Source: Candidatus Aminicenantota bacterium
Lineage (GTDB): Bacteria; Acidobacteriota; Aminicenantia; Aminicenantales; UBA4085
DNA: 34,056 bases
Direction of reading: 5' to 3'
NCBI GenBank assembly: GCA_003141555.1
Contig: PLMN01000017.1
Coordinates: 33,609 to 67,664 of the forward strand
Below are positions 1 through 6,452 of the stretch, piece after piece. Both the position numbers and the translations under genes were made by a program. The notes under the pieces were generated by a model. The model saw only the letters and a list, made by a program, of their open reading frames with translations, did no database searches and was not told the origin of the DNA. The first letter of the stretch is position 1. Every line of letters starts with the position of its first letter.

Positions 1-896
1 ATGATCCCGATCCCGCCGACGAGCAGGGAGATCGAGGCGATGCTCCCCAGCAGAAGGGTCAGGATGTTGGTTGCGTCGGCCGCGCTCTCGGCGATGTCGG
101 CCATGTTCCGGACCTGGAAGTCGTCGTCCGAGCCGGGCATGATCTTGTGCCGGTTGCGGAGGAGGTCCGTGATCTCCTGCACCGCCCTGGCCGTCGTATC
201 GGCCGAAACGGCCGCGACGTCGATGGACGAGATGTAATCGGTCTTCTGAATGCGCATCATGAGGGTGGTGTAGGGGATGCAGATCTGGTCGTCGCGGCTG
301 CCGAAGCCGGCCGACTCACCCTTGGCCACGAGAACGCCGATGACGGTGAAAGGAACCTTCTTGATGCGGATGACCTTGCCGATCGGATCATCGGTGTCGA
401 AGAGGTTCTTACGGACTTCGCTCCCGAGGACGCAGACCTTGGCCCCGGCCTTGACCTGGGACTCGTCGAAATAGGACCCAAACTCGACGGGCCATTTCCG
501 GATTTCGGGATAGCCCGCCCCCGTGCCCTGGACGCTCGTGTTCCAGTTCTTGTTCCCCAGGATGACCTGGGATCGGGAACTCACGCTGGGGGAGACGTCC
601 ATGACGGAGGGGCACTCGTCCTTGATCGCCTTGGCATCGTCGGCCTTGAGGGTCTGGAAGCCGCCGAAGCCGGTCCGGACGCCCTGGGCGTTCTTGCTGC
701 CGGGGCTGACGAACAGGAGGTTCGTGCCCATGGAGCTGAACCGGTCCTCGACCGCCTGCTTGGCTCCGGCGCCGATGCTGACCATGGCGATGACCGCCCC
801 GACTCCGATGATGATGCCGAGCATCGTCAGGAAGGTGCGCATCTTGTTCCGGCCGAGGGCCCGGAACGACACCCTTAAGATTCGGAAAATGTTCAT
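1..896 (-). CDS. MacB-type ABC transporter permease (3' end cut by window edge)
   Basis: This is the membrane permease of a MacB/FtsX-type ABC exporter. 298 codons are visible and the C-terminal part lies beyond position 1. The protein opens with MNIFRILRVSFRALGRNKMR, then a first membrane helix (LGIIIGVGAVIAMVSIGAGA), followed by a large periplasmic domain, and it reaches LLVGGIGI of the second helix at the edge. Conserved MacB features include the SIGAGAKQAVE stretch after helix 1 and a periplasmic VSPSV segment. The ATG at 896 lies 11 bases after the stop of the adjacent ATPase gene, so the two are coupled. In MacB these modules are fused; here ATPase and permease are separate proteins. 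No frameshift was seen in the roughly 300 bases translated by hand from the start. Confidence 0.93.
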   Translation of the reverse strand, partial: MNIFRILRVSFRALGRNKMRTFLTMLGIIIGVGAVIAMVSIGAGAKQAVEDRFSSMGTNLLFVSPGSKNAQGVRTGFGGFQTLKADDAKAIKDECPSVMDVSPSVSSRSQVILGNKNWNTSVQGTGAGYPEIRKWPVEFGSYFDESQVKAGAKVCVLGSEVRKNLFDTDDPIGKVIRIKKVPFTVIGVLVAKGESAGFGSRDDQICIPYTTLMMRIQKTDYISSIDVAAVSADTTARAVQEITDLLRNRHKIMPGSDDDFQVRNMADIAESAADATNILTLLLGSIASISLLVGGIGI

Positions 897-906
897 TTCG
901 ATCTCC

Positions 907-1596
907 TCAGGTGTTTTCTTCCCGGACGATCAGGCCGTCGCGGATGAAGATCCGGCGCCGGGCCTGGGCCCCGACGTCGGGGTCATGGGTGATGATGACG
1001 AGCGTCTTCTTCTGCTCTTCGTTCAGCCGGCGGAAGATGTTCATGATCTCGTCGCCCGTCTTGCTGTCGAGGTTGCCGGTCGGCTCGTCGGCCAGGATGA
1101 GGGCGGGGTTGTTGAGCAGCGCCCGGGCGATGGCCACCCGCTGTTGCTCGCCGCCCGAGAGCTGGTTGGTCTTGTGATGTTCCCGGCCTTTCAAGCCGAC
1201 GTTCTCGAGCGAGGCCATGGCCCGCTTGACCCGCTCCCGACCGTGGACGTTCGAATAGAGGAGCGGGAGCTCGGTATTCTCGAGAGCGGTCGTCCGCGAC
1301 AGGAGGTTGAAGGTCTGGAAGACGAACCCGAGCTTCTTGTTCCGGGTTTCGGCCAAACGGTTCTTGTCGTACTTGGAAACGTCCTCGCCGTCGAGGAGGT
1401 AGCGGCCCGTCGTCGGCTTGTCCAGGCAGCCGATGATGTTCATCAGCGTGGACTTGCCCGAGCCGGACGGCCCCATGATGGCCACGAAATCGCCTTCCTT
1501 GATGGTGTAGGTGACGCCCCGGAGGGCGTGGACCTGCGTATCACCCATGAAATAGGTTTTCGTCAGGTTTTCAAGTTGGATGACATTTTTATCCAT
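907..1596 (-). CDS. MacB/LolD-type ABC transporter ATP-binding protein
   Basis: The cytoplasmic ATPase subunit that powers the neighbouring permease; 229 residues, normal for LolD/MacB nucleotide-binding proteins. Walker A is GPSGSGKST (residues 42-50), the Q-loop is FQTFNLLS (about 93-100), the signature is LSGGEQQRVAIARAL (146-160), Walker B is LILADEPTGNLDS (167-179), and the switch His lies in VIITHDP. The ATG at 1596 follows the membrane-fusion gene by 27 bases and the stop is 10 bases before the permease start. Gene order (fusion protein, ATPase, permease) is that of MacAB-like exporters of small molecules, peptides or lipoprotein-like substrates. The substrate cannot be told from sequence. 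Confidence 0.96.
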   Translation of the reverse strand: MDKNVIQLENLTKTYFMGDTQVHALRGVTYTIKEGDFVAIMGPSGSGKSTLMNIIGCLDKPTTGRYLLDGEDVSKYDKNRLAETRNKKLGFVFQTFNLLSRTTALENTELPLLYSNVHGRERVKRAMASLENVGLKGREHHKTNQLSGGEQQRVAIARALLNNPALILADEPTGNLDSKTGDEIMNIFRRLNEEQKKTLVIITHDPDVGAQARRRIFIRDGLIVREENT

Positions 1597-1623
1597 TTTC
1601 GTAATCTTCGAAGGAGCGGAAGC

Positions 1624-3000
1624 TTACCGGCCCGGTCCGCCGCCCATCCGCATGATGTTCGGCTGGCCGAAGCCCATCCCCTGCTGCGTCGCGGTGGTCT
1701 TGGCGCCCGGCGTCTCTTCACCCGTGATGATTTTCATCCCTTCCTTGAGCTCCCCGCCGCGGAGCTCGGAATAGGTGTTGTCGGTCAGGCCGGTCCGGGC
1801 CATGTACGGGGTCAGGTTGCCGAGATCGTCGATGATCCACACCGTGCCGCCGGTTCGCACCCGGTTCTTGGCCAGCGCCTGCATCCGGGCCAGCTGTTCG
1901 GGAGTGATGTCGGCCGCCGGCTGGCCGCCGCCCTGGCGCTGCCCGCCCTGGCGCTGTCCGCCCTGGCCCTGGGCCGCTCCGGGGCCGCCGCTCATCCGGG
2001 ACCGCATGTCCGCCTGGAACTTTTCCAGTTCTTTGGGATCGAGAGTCGTGGGCGTGAACCGCATGGCTGCGTTCGGGATCTTGAGGACGCCCTTGGCCTC
2101 GCCGTAAATGACCGAAACCGTGGCCGTCATGCCCGGCTTCAGCTTCAATTCGGGATTCTGGGCGCTTACCATGCAGCTGTAAGTGACGACGTTCGACACG
2201 ACCGTCGAAGCCAACCGAACCTGCGAAACCACGCCGCCGAACGTTTCCCCGGGGAAAGCGTCGACCGTGAACCGGACCTTCTGGCCTTCCTTCATCTTGC
2301 CGATGTCCGCCTCATCCACGGCGCAGGTGAGCTGCATCTTGGTCAGGTCGCTGGCGACTTTAAACAGCACTGGCGCGGTCATGGCCGCCGCCACTGTCTG
2401 ACCCAGGTTGACGTTCCGGGTGACGACCACGCCGTCGATCGGAGAGCGGATGATGGCGTAGGACAGATCGACCTTGCTCGAGTCGAGCTGGGATTTGCCC
2501 TGGTCGACGCTCGCCTTAGCGGTGATGAGACCGGCCTTGGCGCTCAGGTAGTTCTCCTCGGCCGTCTCCTTCTCTTCCACCGAAATCAGGTTGCGGTTGA
2601 AGAGATCGAGCGACCGGTCATTTTTTTTCTTGGTGGAGTCGAGCGTAACTTGGGCCTGGGCAAGCTTGGCCTTGGCGCTCTCGTAGTTCGACTGGTTCTG
2701 GTCGACCTTCGCCTGGAGGAGATCCAGGTCAAGCTCGGCCACGATCTGGCCGGCCTTGACCGGCGAGTTGAAATCGGCGTAGAGCTTGGCGATCTTGCCC
2801 GATACCTGGCTGCCCACATCGACGACGGTGACGGCGTCGAGGGTGCCCGAGGTCACGACCGTGGCCTCGATATCGCCCTTGGTGATGACGTCGGTCCGGT
2901 ATTTGACCTTGGTCTTGCCGCCTTTAAAAAGGCCAAGTCCCAGGCCAGCTCCCACGAGAACCGCCAGGACCACCACTCCGATGATCAGTTTCTTTTTCAC
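1624..3000 (-). CDS. MacA/HlyD-type periplasmic membrane fusion protein
   Basis: The periplasmic adaptor of a tripartite efflux pump, linking the inner-membrane ABC unit to an outer-membrane channel; 458 residues. An N-terminal membrane anchor (KKKLIIGVVVLAVLVG) is followed by a lipoyl/barrel-sandwich half (VDVGSQVSGKI), a long helical hairpin (about 95-185), the second lipoyl half (IRSPIDGVVVTRNVNLGQTV) and a beta-barrel domain. Unusual for the family is a Gly/Gln-rich linker with repeated GGQRQGG units near residues 343-370. The start is GTG at 3000, chosen because an AGGAG ribosome site precedes it by 7 bases. The first 77 bases overlap the end of the upstream LTXXQ gene in another frame. 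No TolC-like gene is in the window. Confidence 0.94.
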   Translation of the reverse strand: MKKKLIIGVVVLAVLVGAGLGLGLFKGGKTKVKYRTDVITKGDIEATVVTSGTLDAVTVVDVGSQVSGKIAKLYADFNSPVKAGQIVAELDLDLLQAKVDQNQSNYESAKAKLAQAQVTLDSTKKKNDRSLDLFNRNLISVEEKETAEENYLSAKAGLITAKASVDQGKSQLDSSKVDLSYAIIRSPIDGVVVTRNVNLGQTVAAAMTAPVLFKVASDLTKMQLTCAVDEADIGKMKEGQKVRFTVDAFPGETFGGVVSQVRLASTVVSNVVTYSCMVSAQNPELKLKPGMTATVSVIYGEAKGVLKIPNAAMRFTPTTLDPKELEKFQADMRSRMSGGPGAAQGQGGQRQGGQRQGGGQPAADITPEQLARMQALAKNRVRTGGTVWIIDDLGNLTPYMARTGLTDNTYSELRGGELKEGMKIITGEETPGAKTTATQQGMGFGQPNIMRMGGGPGR

Positions 3001-3436
3001 CTTGCTTCTCCTTTGTAGGATTTTCCTTGATCGGGGACTCGCCTCGCTTATCCCTCGGTGGAATCTCTTTCCGGCGCTGCTCCATCTTCTGGATCATCGC
3101 CGCCATTTTCTGCCTCTGCTCGGGGGTAAGGACGCCGTCGATGTCCTTGCGCAACACGTCGCGCATCTCCCCGAGATGCTTGTTCACATCCGTCCGCAGC
3201 TCCTTGAGCCGCTCGTCTTTTTCCGGATCATGCTTTTTGAAGATGTCCCGGATCTTGGCCTGCTGGTCGGCCGTCAGGCCCAGCTCCCTGGCCCAGCGCT
3301 CCTGCGAGGGCGCGTCCGACCGGCGGTCCGGCGGGCGGCGGGCCAGGAGCCAGCGTCCGCCGAAGACACCCAGCGTGACCCCGGCGGCGAAGACCAGGAT
3401 CAGGGCCAGGGCGATCCACCATTTCGATTTGTTCAC
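2924..3436 (-). CDS. LTXXQ-motif (Spy/CpxP-like) membrane-anchored periplasmic protein
   Basis: A 170-residue protein with one N-terminal membrane helix (WWIALALILVFAAGVTLGVF, 6-25) and a helical periplasmic part carrying two LTXXQ-type motifs, LTADQQ (54-59) and LTPEQR (103-108). These are hallmarks of Spy/CpxP and heavy-metal-sensor proteins, which act as periplasmic chaperones or stress sensors. The C-terminus is charged and Lys/Glu-rich. The start is GTG at 3436: it overlaps the anti-sigma stop codon in a GTGA 4-base junction and directly precedes the membrane helix. The last 77 bases run out of frame into the next gene. Between an anti-sigma factor and an efflux pump, a role in sensing envelope stress is likely, but this is inference. 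Confidence 0.85.
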   Translation of the reverse strand: MNKSKWWIALALILVFAAGVTLGVFGGRWLLARRPPDRRSDAPSQERWARELGLTADQQAKIRDIFKKHDPEKDERLKELRTDVNKHLGEMRDVLRKDIDGVLTPEQRQKMAAMIQKMEQRRKEIPPRDKRGESPIKENPTKEKQGEKETDHRSGGPGGSRGSWPGTWPF

Positions 3437-3906
3437 GGTCGGTATCTTCGCGAGGACGCGAGCTCGGCGCCGGCGAACATGATCATCATGCTCCTGGCCT
3501 CGATCTTGTCCTCGTTGAACAGGGCGTTCGTCTCGGTCAGGGGATTCGCGTTCTTGATGAGGAGCGCCGCGGGCTGGCTCATGTCGTCCTCGAGCGCGGG
3601 GCCGAAGAAGAAGATGGCTCCGACGAACACGGCGATCAGGGCGAGCGAAACCGGGATCGCCCGCCGGCTCCAGCGCAACCAGAGCGTCCAGGATTCGGCC
3701 CGTTCCCGCTCCGCGATCTTCGCCCAGAGGCGCTCCTGGAAATAGGGCAGGGGCTCGGGCTCGGCCCCGGCCTTCAACATCCCCAGGATCGGCGCGTAAT
3801 CGCGCTCGAACGAGCGGCAGTCGGGACACCCGGCCGCGTGGCGCTCCGCCTCGTCCCGCCGGTCGCCCGGCCCGAACATGTCCTTGCGAGCTTCCTTACA
3901 ATTCAT
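3433..3906 (-). CDS. Zinc-finger anti-sigma factor (membrane-anchored)
   Basis: A 157-residue anti-sigma factor for the ECF sigma factor encoded just upstream. The N-terminus has a ZAS-type zinc site: Cys3, then His23, Cys27 and Cys30 in an HxxxCxxC pattern (RHAAGCPDC). A membrane helix follows at about 83-102 (AIPVSLALIAVFVGAIFFFG) and a roughly 55-residue periplasmic tail that could receive the stress signal. The ATG at 3906 lies within the end of the sigma gene (11-base overlap), the usual tight coupling of sigma and anti-sigma. A longer in-frame reading upstream exists but it only shadows the sigma gene. The family role is to hold the sigma factor at the membrane until a signal triggers release. 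Confidence 0.9.
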   Translation of the reverse strand: MNCKEARKDMFGPGDRRDEAERHAAGCPDCRSFERDYAPILGMLKAGAEPEPLPYFQERLWAKIAERERAESWTLWLRWSRRAIPVSLALIAVFVGAIFFFGPALEDDMSQPAALLIKNANPLTETNALFNEDKIEARSMMIMFAGAELASSRRYRP

Positions 3907-4471
3907 GGGCTCCTCCTTGCGACCCCAGATAGGGCCCCATCTTTTTCCGGAGCAACTTGCGCGCGCGGTGCAGCCTTGAATCCACCGTGCCGCGGGAAAT
4001 CGCCAGGACGGCGGCGACCTCCTCGTATGAAAGCCCACGGACGTCCCGCAGGGTCAGGATCGTCCGGTATTTTTCGGGCAGGCCCTCCAGGACGCGGAAA
4101 ATGACCTTTTTCCTCTCGTCGTGGTCTTGTCGCTCTTCGCGTTCTCGGATCTCGTCCGGTCCGGCGAACGGCAGGTCGGCAATCTCCTCGAGCGAGACCT
4201 CCTTTTTCCGGGCGGTCTTCCTCAGGTGATCCTTGATGTGGTTGACCGCGATCCGGTAAAGCCAGGTCCCGAACTCGGATTTGAAATGGAACTTCGGCAG
4301 GGCGAAATAGGCCTTGATGAAGACCTCTTGGGCGAGGTCATCGGCCGCAGCGCGATCCTGGACGAAACCGTACGCGAGATGAAACACTTTTCGTTCATAC
4401 CTTTTGATGAGGGCTTCGAAGGCGTCGCGGCTCCCTTGTTGAGCCTGTTCGACGAGCGACGTATCTTCCAT
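3896..4471 (-). CDS. ECF (sigma-E-like) RNA polymerase sigma factor
   Basis: An alternative sigma factor of the extracytoplasmic-function class, 191 residues. Region 2 is clear (DDLAQEVFIKAYFALPKF, then TWLYRIAVNHIKDHLR) and region 4 carries a helix-turn-helix (TLRDVRGLSYEEVAAVLAIS, then GTVDSRLHRARKLLRK). It starts the operon with anti-sigma factor, LTXXQ protein and efflux pump, so it likely drives an envelope-stress regulon that includes its own operon. No strong ribosome site lies right before the ATG at 4471. The nearest good promoter is about 130 bases upstream, leaving a long leader. Confidence 0.96.
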   Translation of the reverse strand: MEDTSLVEQAQQGSRDAFEALIKRYERKVFHLAYGFVQDRAAADDLAQEVFIKAYFALPKFHFKSEFGTWLYRIAVNHIKDHLRKTARKKEVSLEEIADLPFAGPDEIREREERQDHDERKKVIFRVLEGLPEKYRTILTLRDVRGLSYEEVAAVLAISRGTVDSRLHRARKLLRKKMGPYLGSQGGAHEL

Positions 4472-4608
4472 ACGCTATCATGGCCTTCGGCCTCCGTCAT
4501 CAATTAGACGAAAGCCGCGGGGAATTCTTCCCGATTCGAGGCGTTCCAGGGCAAAAACCGGCGTCCCCGACGCTCCGTTGCGTGCGGCGACGGGATCGAA
4601 GCCCAAGG

Positions 4609-4617
4609 ATTATAGCA
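4609..4617 (-). promoter_or_regulatory. Extended -10 promoter for the sigma/efflux operon
   Basis: On the minus strand TGCTATAAT reads as a perfect TATAAT (4614-4609) with the extended TGn element. The hexamer 17 bases upstream is TTATCG, a weak -35. It lies just past the terminator of the preceding minus-strand gene and points at the sigma gene, giving a leader of about 130 bases. Confidence 0.65.
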
Positions 4618-4655
4618 GAAATAGGGGATTTCGATAAGGGACGGGGATTTTCCCC

Positions 4656-4705
4656 AAAAAGAGCAATCCCCCTCCGCCCCCGGAGGCCGGGGACGGAGGG
4701 GGATT
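4656..4705 (-). terminator. Rho-independent terminator after the small secreted-protein gene
   Basis: An 18-base-pair stem with one mismatch (4665-4682 with 4688-4705, AT-closed and very GC-rich) is followed on the minus strand by GCTC and five Ts (4660-4656). It lies about 38 bases past the stop of the 4743-5123 gene and separates it from the promoter of the sigma operon. Confidence 0.88.
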
Positions 4706-4742
4706 ACAACATCAGGAACAGATCAGAAAAGTCGCGGTCGCG

Positions 4743-5123
4743 TTACTTCTTGCGGGTGGCCTTCCAGTCGACCTCGTTCTGCATCATCGTGACCTTGCCC
4801 GTGATGGTGTTGTCGTCGACGATCGTGCCCTTGTAGGTCGTGGTCATCGGATTGCCGTCCCGGCCCGTGCGGGTGATCGAGAACTCGACATCGGCGCCCT
4901 TCACCGTGCCCGTGCCCTTGGTCTCGGTGATCTGGCCGTCCCGGCCGACTCTCTTCATGACGACGTCGAGCTTGTCGCCGGTCTGGGTGAAGACCATGTC
5001 GGATTTCTGCTCGCCCCGGGGAGTGGTCATGGAGTACTCCCAGTTGCCCGTCAGGCTGGCGGCGGCATAGATCGCGATCCCGGTGAGAAGAACGGCCAAG
5101 GAAAGAACAATCGCTTTTTTCAT
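4743..5123 (-). CDS. Small secreted protein with beta-rich lipocalin-like core, function unknown
   Basis: A 126-residue exported protein. An N-terminal signal peptide (KKAIVLSLAVLLTGIAIYAAA) precedes a compact domain of alternating polar and hydrophobic strands beginning GNWEYSMTTPRGEQ, with repeated strand-turn units (VGRDGQITETKGTG, TRTGRDGNPMTTTYKG). This pattern resembles small lipocalin-like proteins, but no catalytic motif is visible and I do not assign a function. The start is ATG at 5123 with AAGGAG 7-8 bases upstream; an in-frame GTG 21 bases earlier lacks this support. The gene is monocistronic: its own promoter (5245-5273) and terminator (4656-4705) are both clear. Confidence 0.85.
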   Translation of the reverse strand: MKKAIVLSLAVLLTGIAIYAAASLTGNWEYSMTTPRGEQKSDMVFTQTGDKLDVVMKRVGRDGQITETKGTGTVKGADVEFSITRTGRDGNPMTTTYKGTIVDDNTITGKVTMMQNEVDWKATRKK

Positions 5124-5244
5124 GATAATCTCCTTACACACCATTTAGACGACGTAGGGGGAAAAATCTTCCGGGTTTTTTCCGTCCTCCGCAACCTAAC
5201 GCGTCGTCCGCGGTCCGGAGGCGACTCGGCGGCTACTCCCGACT

Positions 5245-5273
5245 ATCATAATCACCGGGGGCATCGATGTCAA
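5245..5273 (-). promoter_or_regulatory. Sigma70 promoter, TTGACA-17-TATGAT
   Basis: On the minus strand a perfect -35 TTGACA (5273-5268) is followed after exactly 17 bases by -10 TATGAT (5250-5245). It drives the 4743-5123 gene with a leader of about 115 bases. It is one of the strongest promoter matches in the window. Confidence 0.88.
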
Positions 5274-5337
5274 TTGCCACGCCCGGGTCGGCGGCCTCGA
5301 TCCGGGCCGCGTTGTCCGGATGGCGGTCCGAGGCGCC

Positions 5338-6450
5338 TCAGGTCCGGCGGCCGCGCCTGACCGCCACGAGCTCGGCCGCGATGCTGACCGCGATCTCCTC
5401 CACCGTCCGGGAGCCGATCGGCAGGCCGATGGGGGTCCGGACCCGGCCCCACTCCGCCGGGGAGCACCATCCTTTTTGGAGAAACCGCTCGCGGAGGAGG
5501 CCGACTTTGCGCCCGCTGCCGATCATCCCGACGTAGGCCGCTTTTCGGCGGATGCATGCCCGCAGGGCGCCCTCGTCGCCGCGGTGGCCCCGGGTGACGA
5601 TCACCACGTAAGCGGCCGGGCCGAGCGGCAGCCGCCGCAGAGCCTGGGCCGCGTCCGCGACCACGATCCGCGAGCCCTCCGGGAAGCGGCCGGCATCGGC
5701 CAATTCCGGCCGGTCGTCGATGACGACGATCTCGAAATTCAAGAGGCGGCCGAGATGGGCCACGGCCCGGCCGATATGGCCCGCGCCGGCGATGACGAGA
5801 CGGGGAGACGGGGCGTGGGGCTCGACATAGAGCGCCCCGCCCACGCCTTTGAACAGGCCCGGCTCCGCGGCCCGCAGGGCGGAGCTGCAAGCGCCGAAGG
5901 CGCGACCATCGCTGCTCCGAGCCGCCGCTCGGATGATATCCCTGAATGCGGACAGGGGCGCTCCTCCCGGGAGAGCTCCTCCGGCGGCTGCCGGCAGCCA
6001 GAAGCGCCGGACGTCCGCACCCCGGGACGCCCGCCCCGCCCCGATCCAGGTGATGAGCGCGCCCGACCGCCGGCGGCGAACGTCTTCCATCATTTTAAGA
6101 AAGACGGGGACATGGCGTTCGGGGCACGCGTCGATCAGGACGCGAAGCCGGCCCCCGCAGATGGCCTCGCTCTCGGCGGAAGGGTCGTAGCCGAGGTCGA
6201 GGGTTTTCAACCGCGAAACACCCGCGGCGATCGCCCGGCGGGCCAGAGCTTCGACCCGGGCTTCGCCGATGCCGCCGCCCACCGTCCCGCCCGCCCGCCC
6301 CCCGGCCGTGAAGACGGCCGAGGCGCCGGGGACCTGGGGCGCCGAGCCGGCGGACGCCACCACGGTCGCCAGCGCGGCCCGGGTCCCCGACCGGGCCAGC
6401 GCGATCAGCGTCGCGTAGGGGCTCGCGTCGGGGACGTAAGCGCGTTCCAT
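5338..6450 (-). CDS. XdhC/CoxI-family protein (molybdenum-enzyme accessory factor)
   Basis: A 370-residue XdhC/CoxI-family protein. Relatives load sulfurated molybdenum cofactor into xanthine-dehydrogenase-type enzymes. The N-terminal domain shows TVVASAGSAPQVPGASAVF and GGTVGGGIGE. The C-terminal Rossmann domain shows VIAGAGHIGRAVAHLG followed by VVIDDRPELA, then VIVTRGHRGDEGALRAC and VGMIGSGRKV. The ATG at 6450 is 2 bases past the stop of the M14 peptidase gene, so the two are co-transcribed. No molybdenum hydroxylase subunits are nearby. A stretch at 5871-5906, in the linker between the two domains, resembles an intergenic repeat found at 24860 (see findings). Confidence 0.9.
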   Translation of the reverse strand: MERAYVPDASPYATLIALARSGTRAALATVVASAGSAPQVPGASAVFTAGGRAGGTVGGGIGEARVEALARRAIAAGVSRLKTLDLGYDPSAESEAICGGRLRVLIDACPERHVPVFLKMMEDVRRRRSGALITWIGAGRASRGADVRRFWLPAAAGGALPGGAPLSAFRDIIRAAARSSDGRAFGACSSALRAAEPGLFKGVGGALYVEPHAPSPRLVIAGAGHIGRAVAHLGRLLNFEIVVIDDRPELADAGRFPEGSRIVVADAAQALRRLPLGPAAYVVIVTRGHRGDEGALRACIRRKAAYVGMIGSGRKVGLLRERFLQKGWCSPAEWGRVRTPIGLPIGSRTVEEIAVSIAAELVAVRRGRRT

Positions 6451-6452
6451 GG

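Noticed and set aside
2244-2257. Palindrome TTTCCCCGGGGAAA resembling the hairpin family core
   Set aside because: It is inside the fusion-protein coding region, encodes a conserved-type PGETF segment and lacks the flanking inverted arms.
523-3018. An 831-codon open frame on the plus strand
   Set aside because: It is antisense to the clear ABC permease, ATPase and fusion-protein genes; its composition is a mirror of high-GC codon bias.
4472-4500. A promoter immediately before the sigma factor (TTGATG with CATGAT)
   Set aside because: The 15-base spacing is too short and the -10 match is poor; the extended -10 at 4609 is much better.
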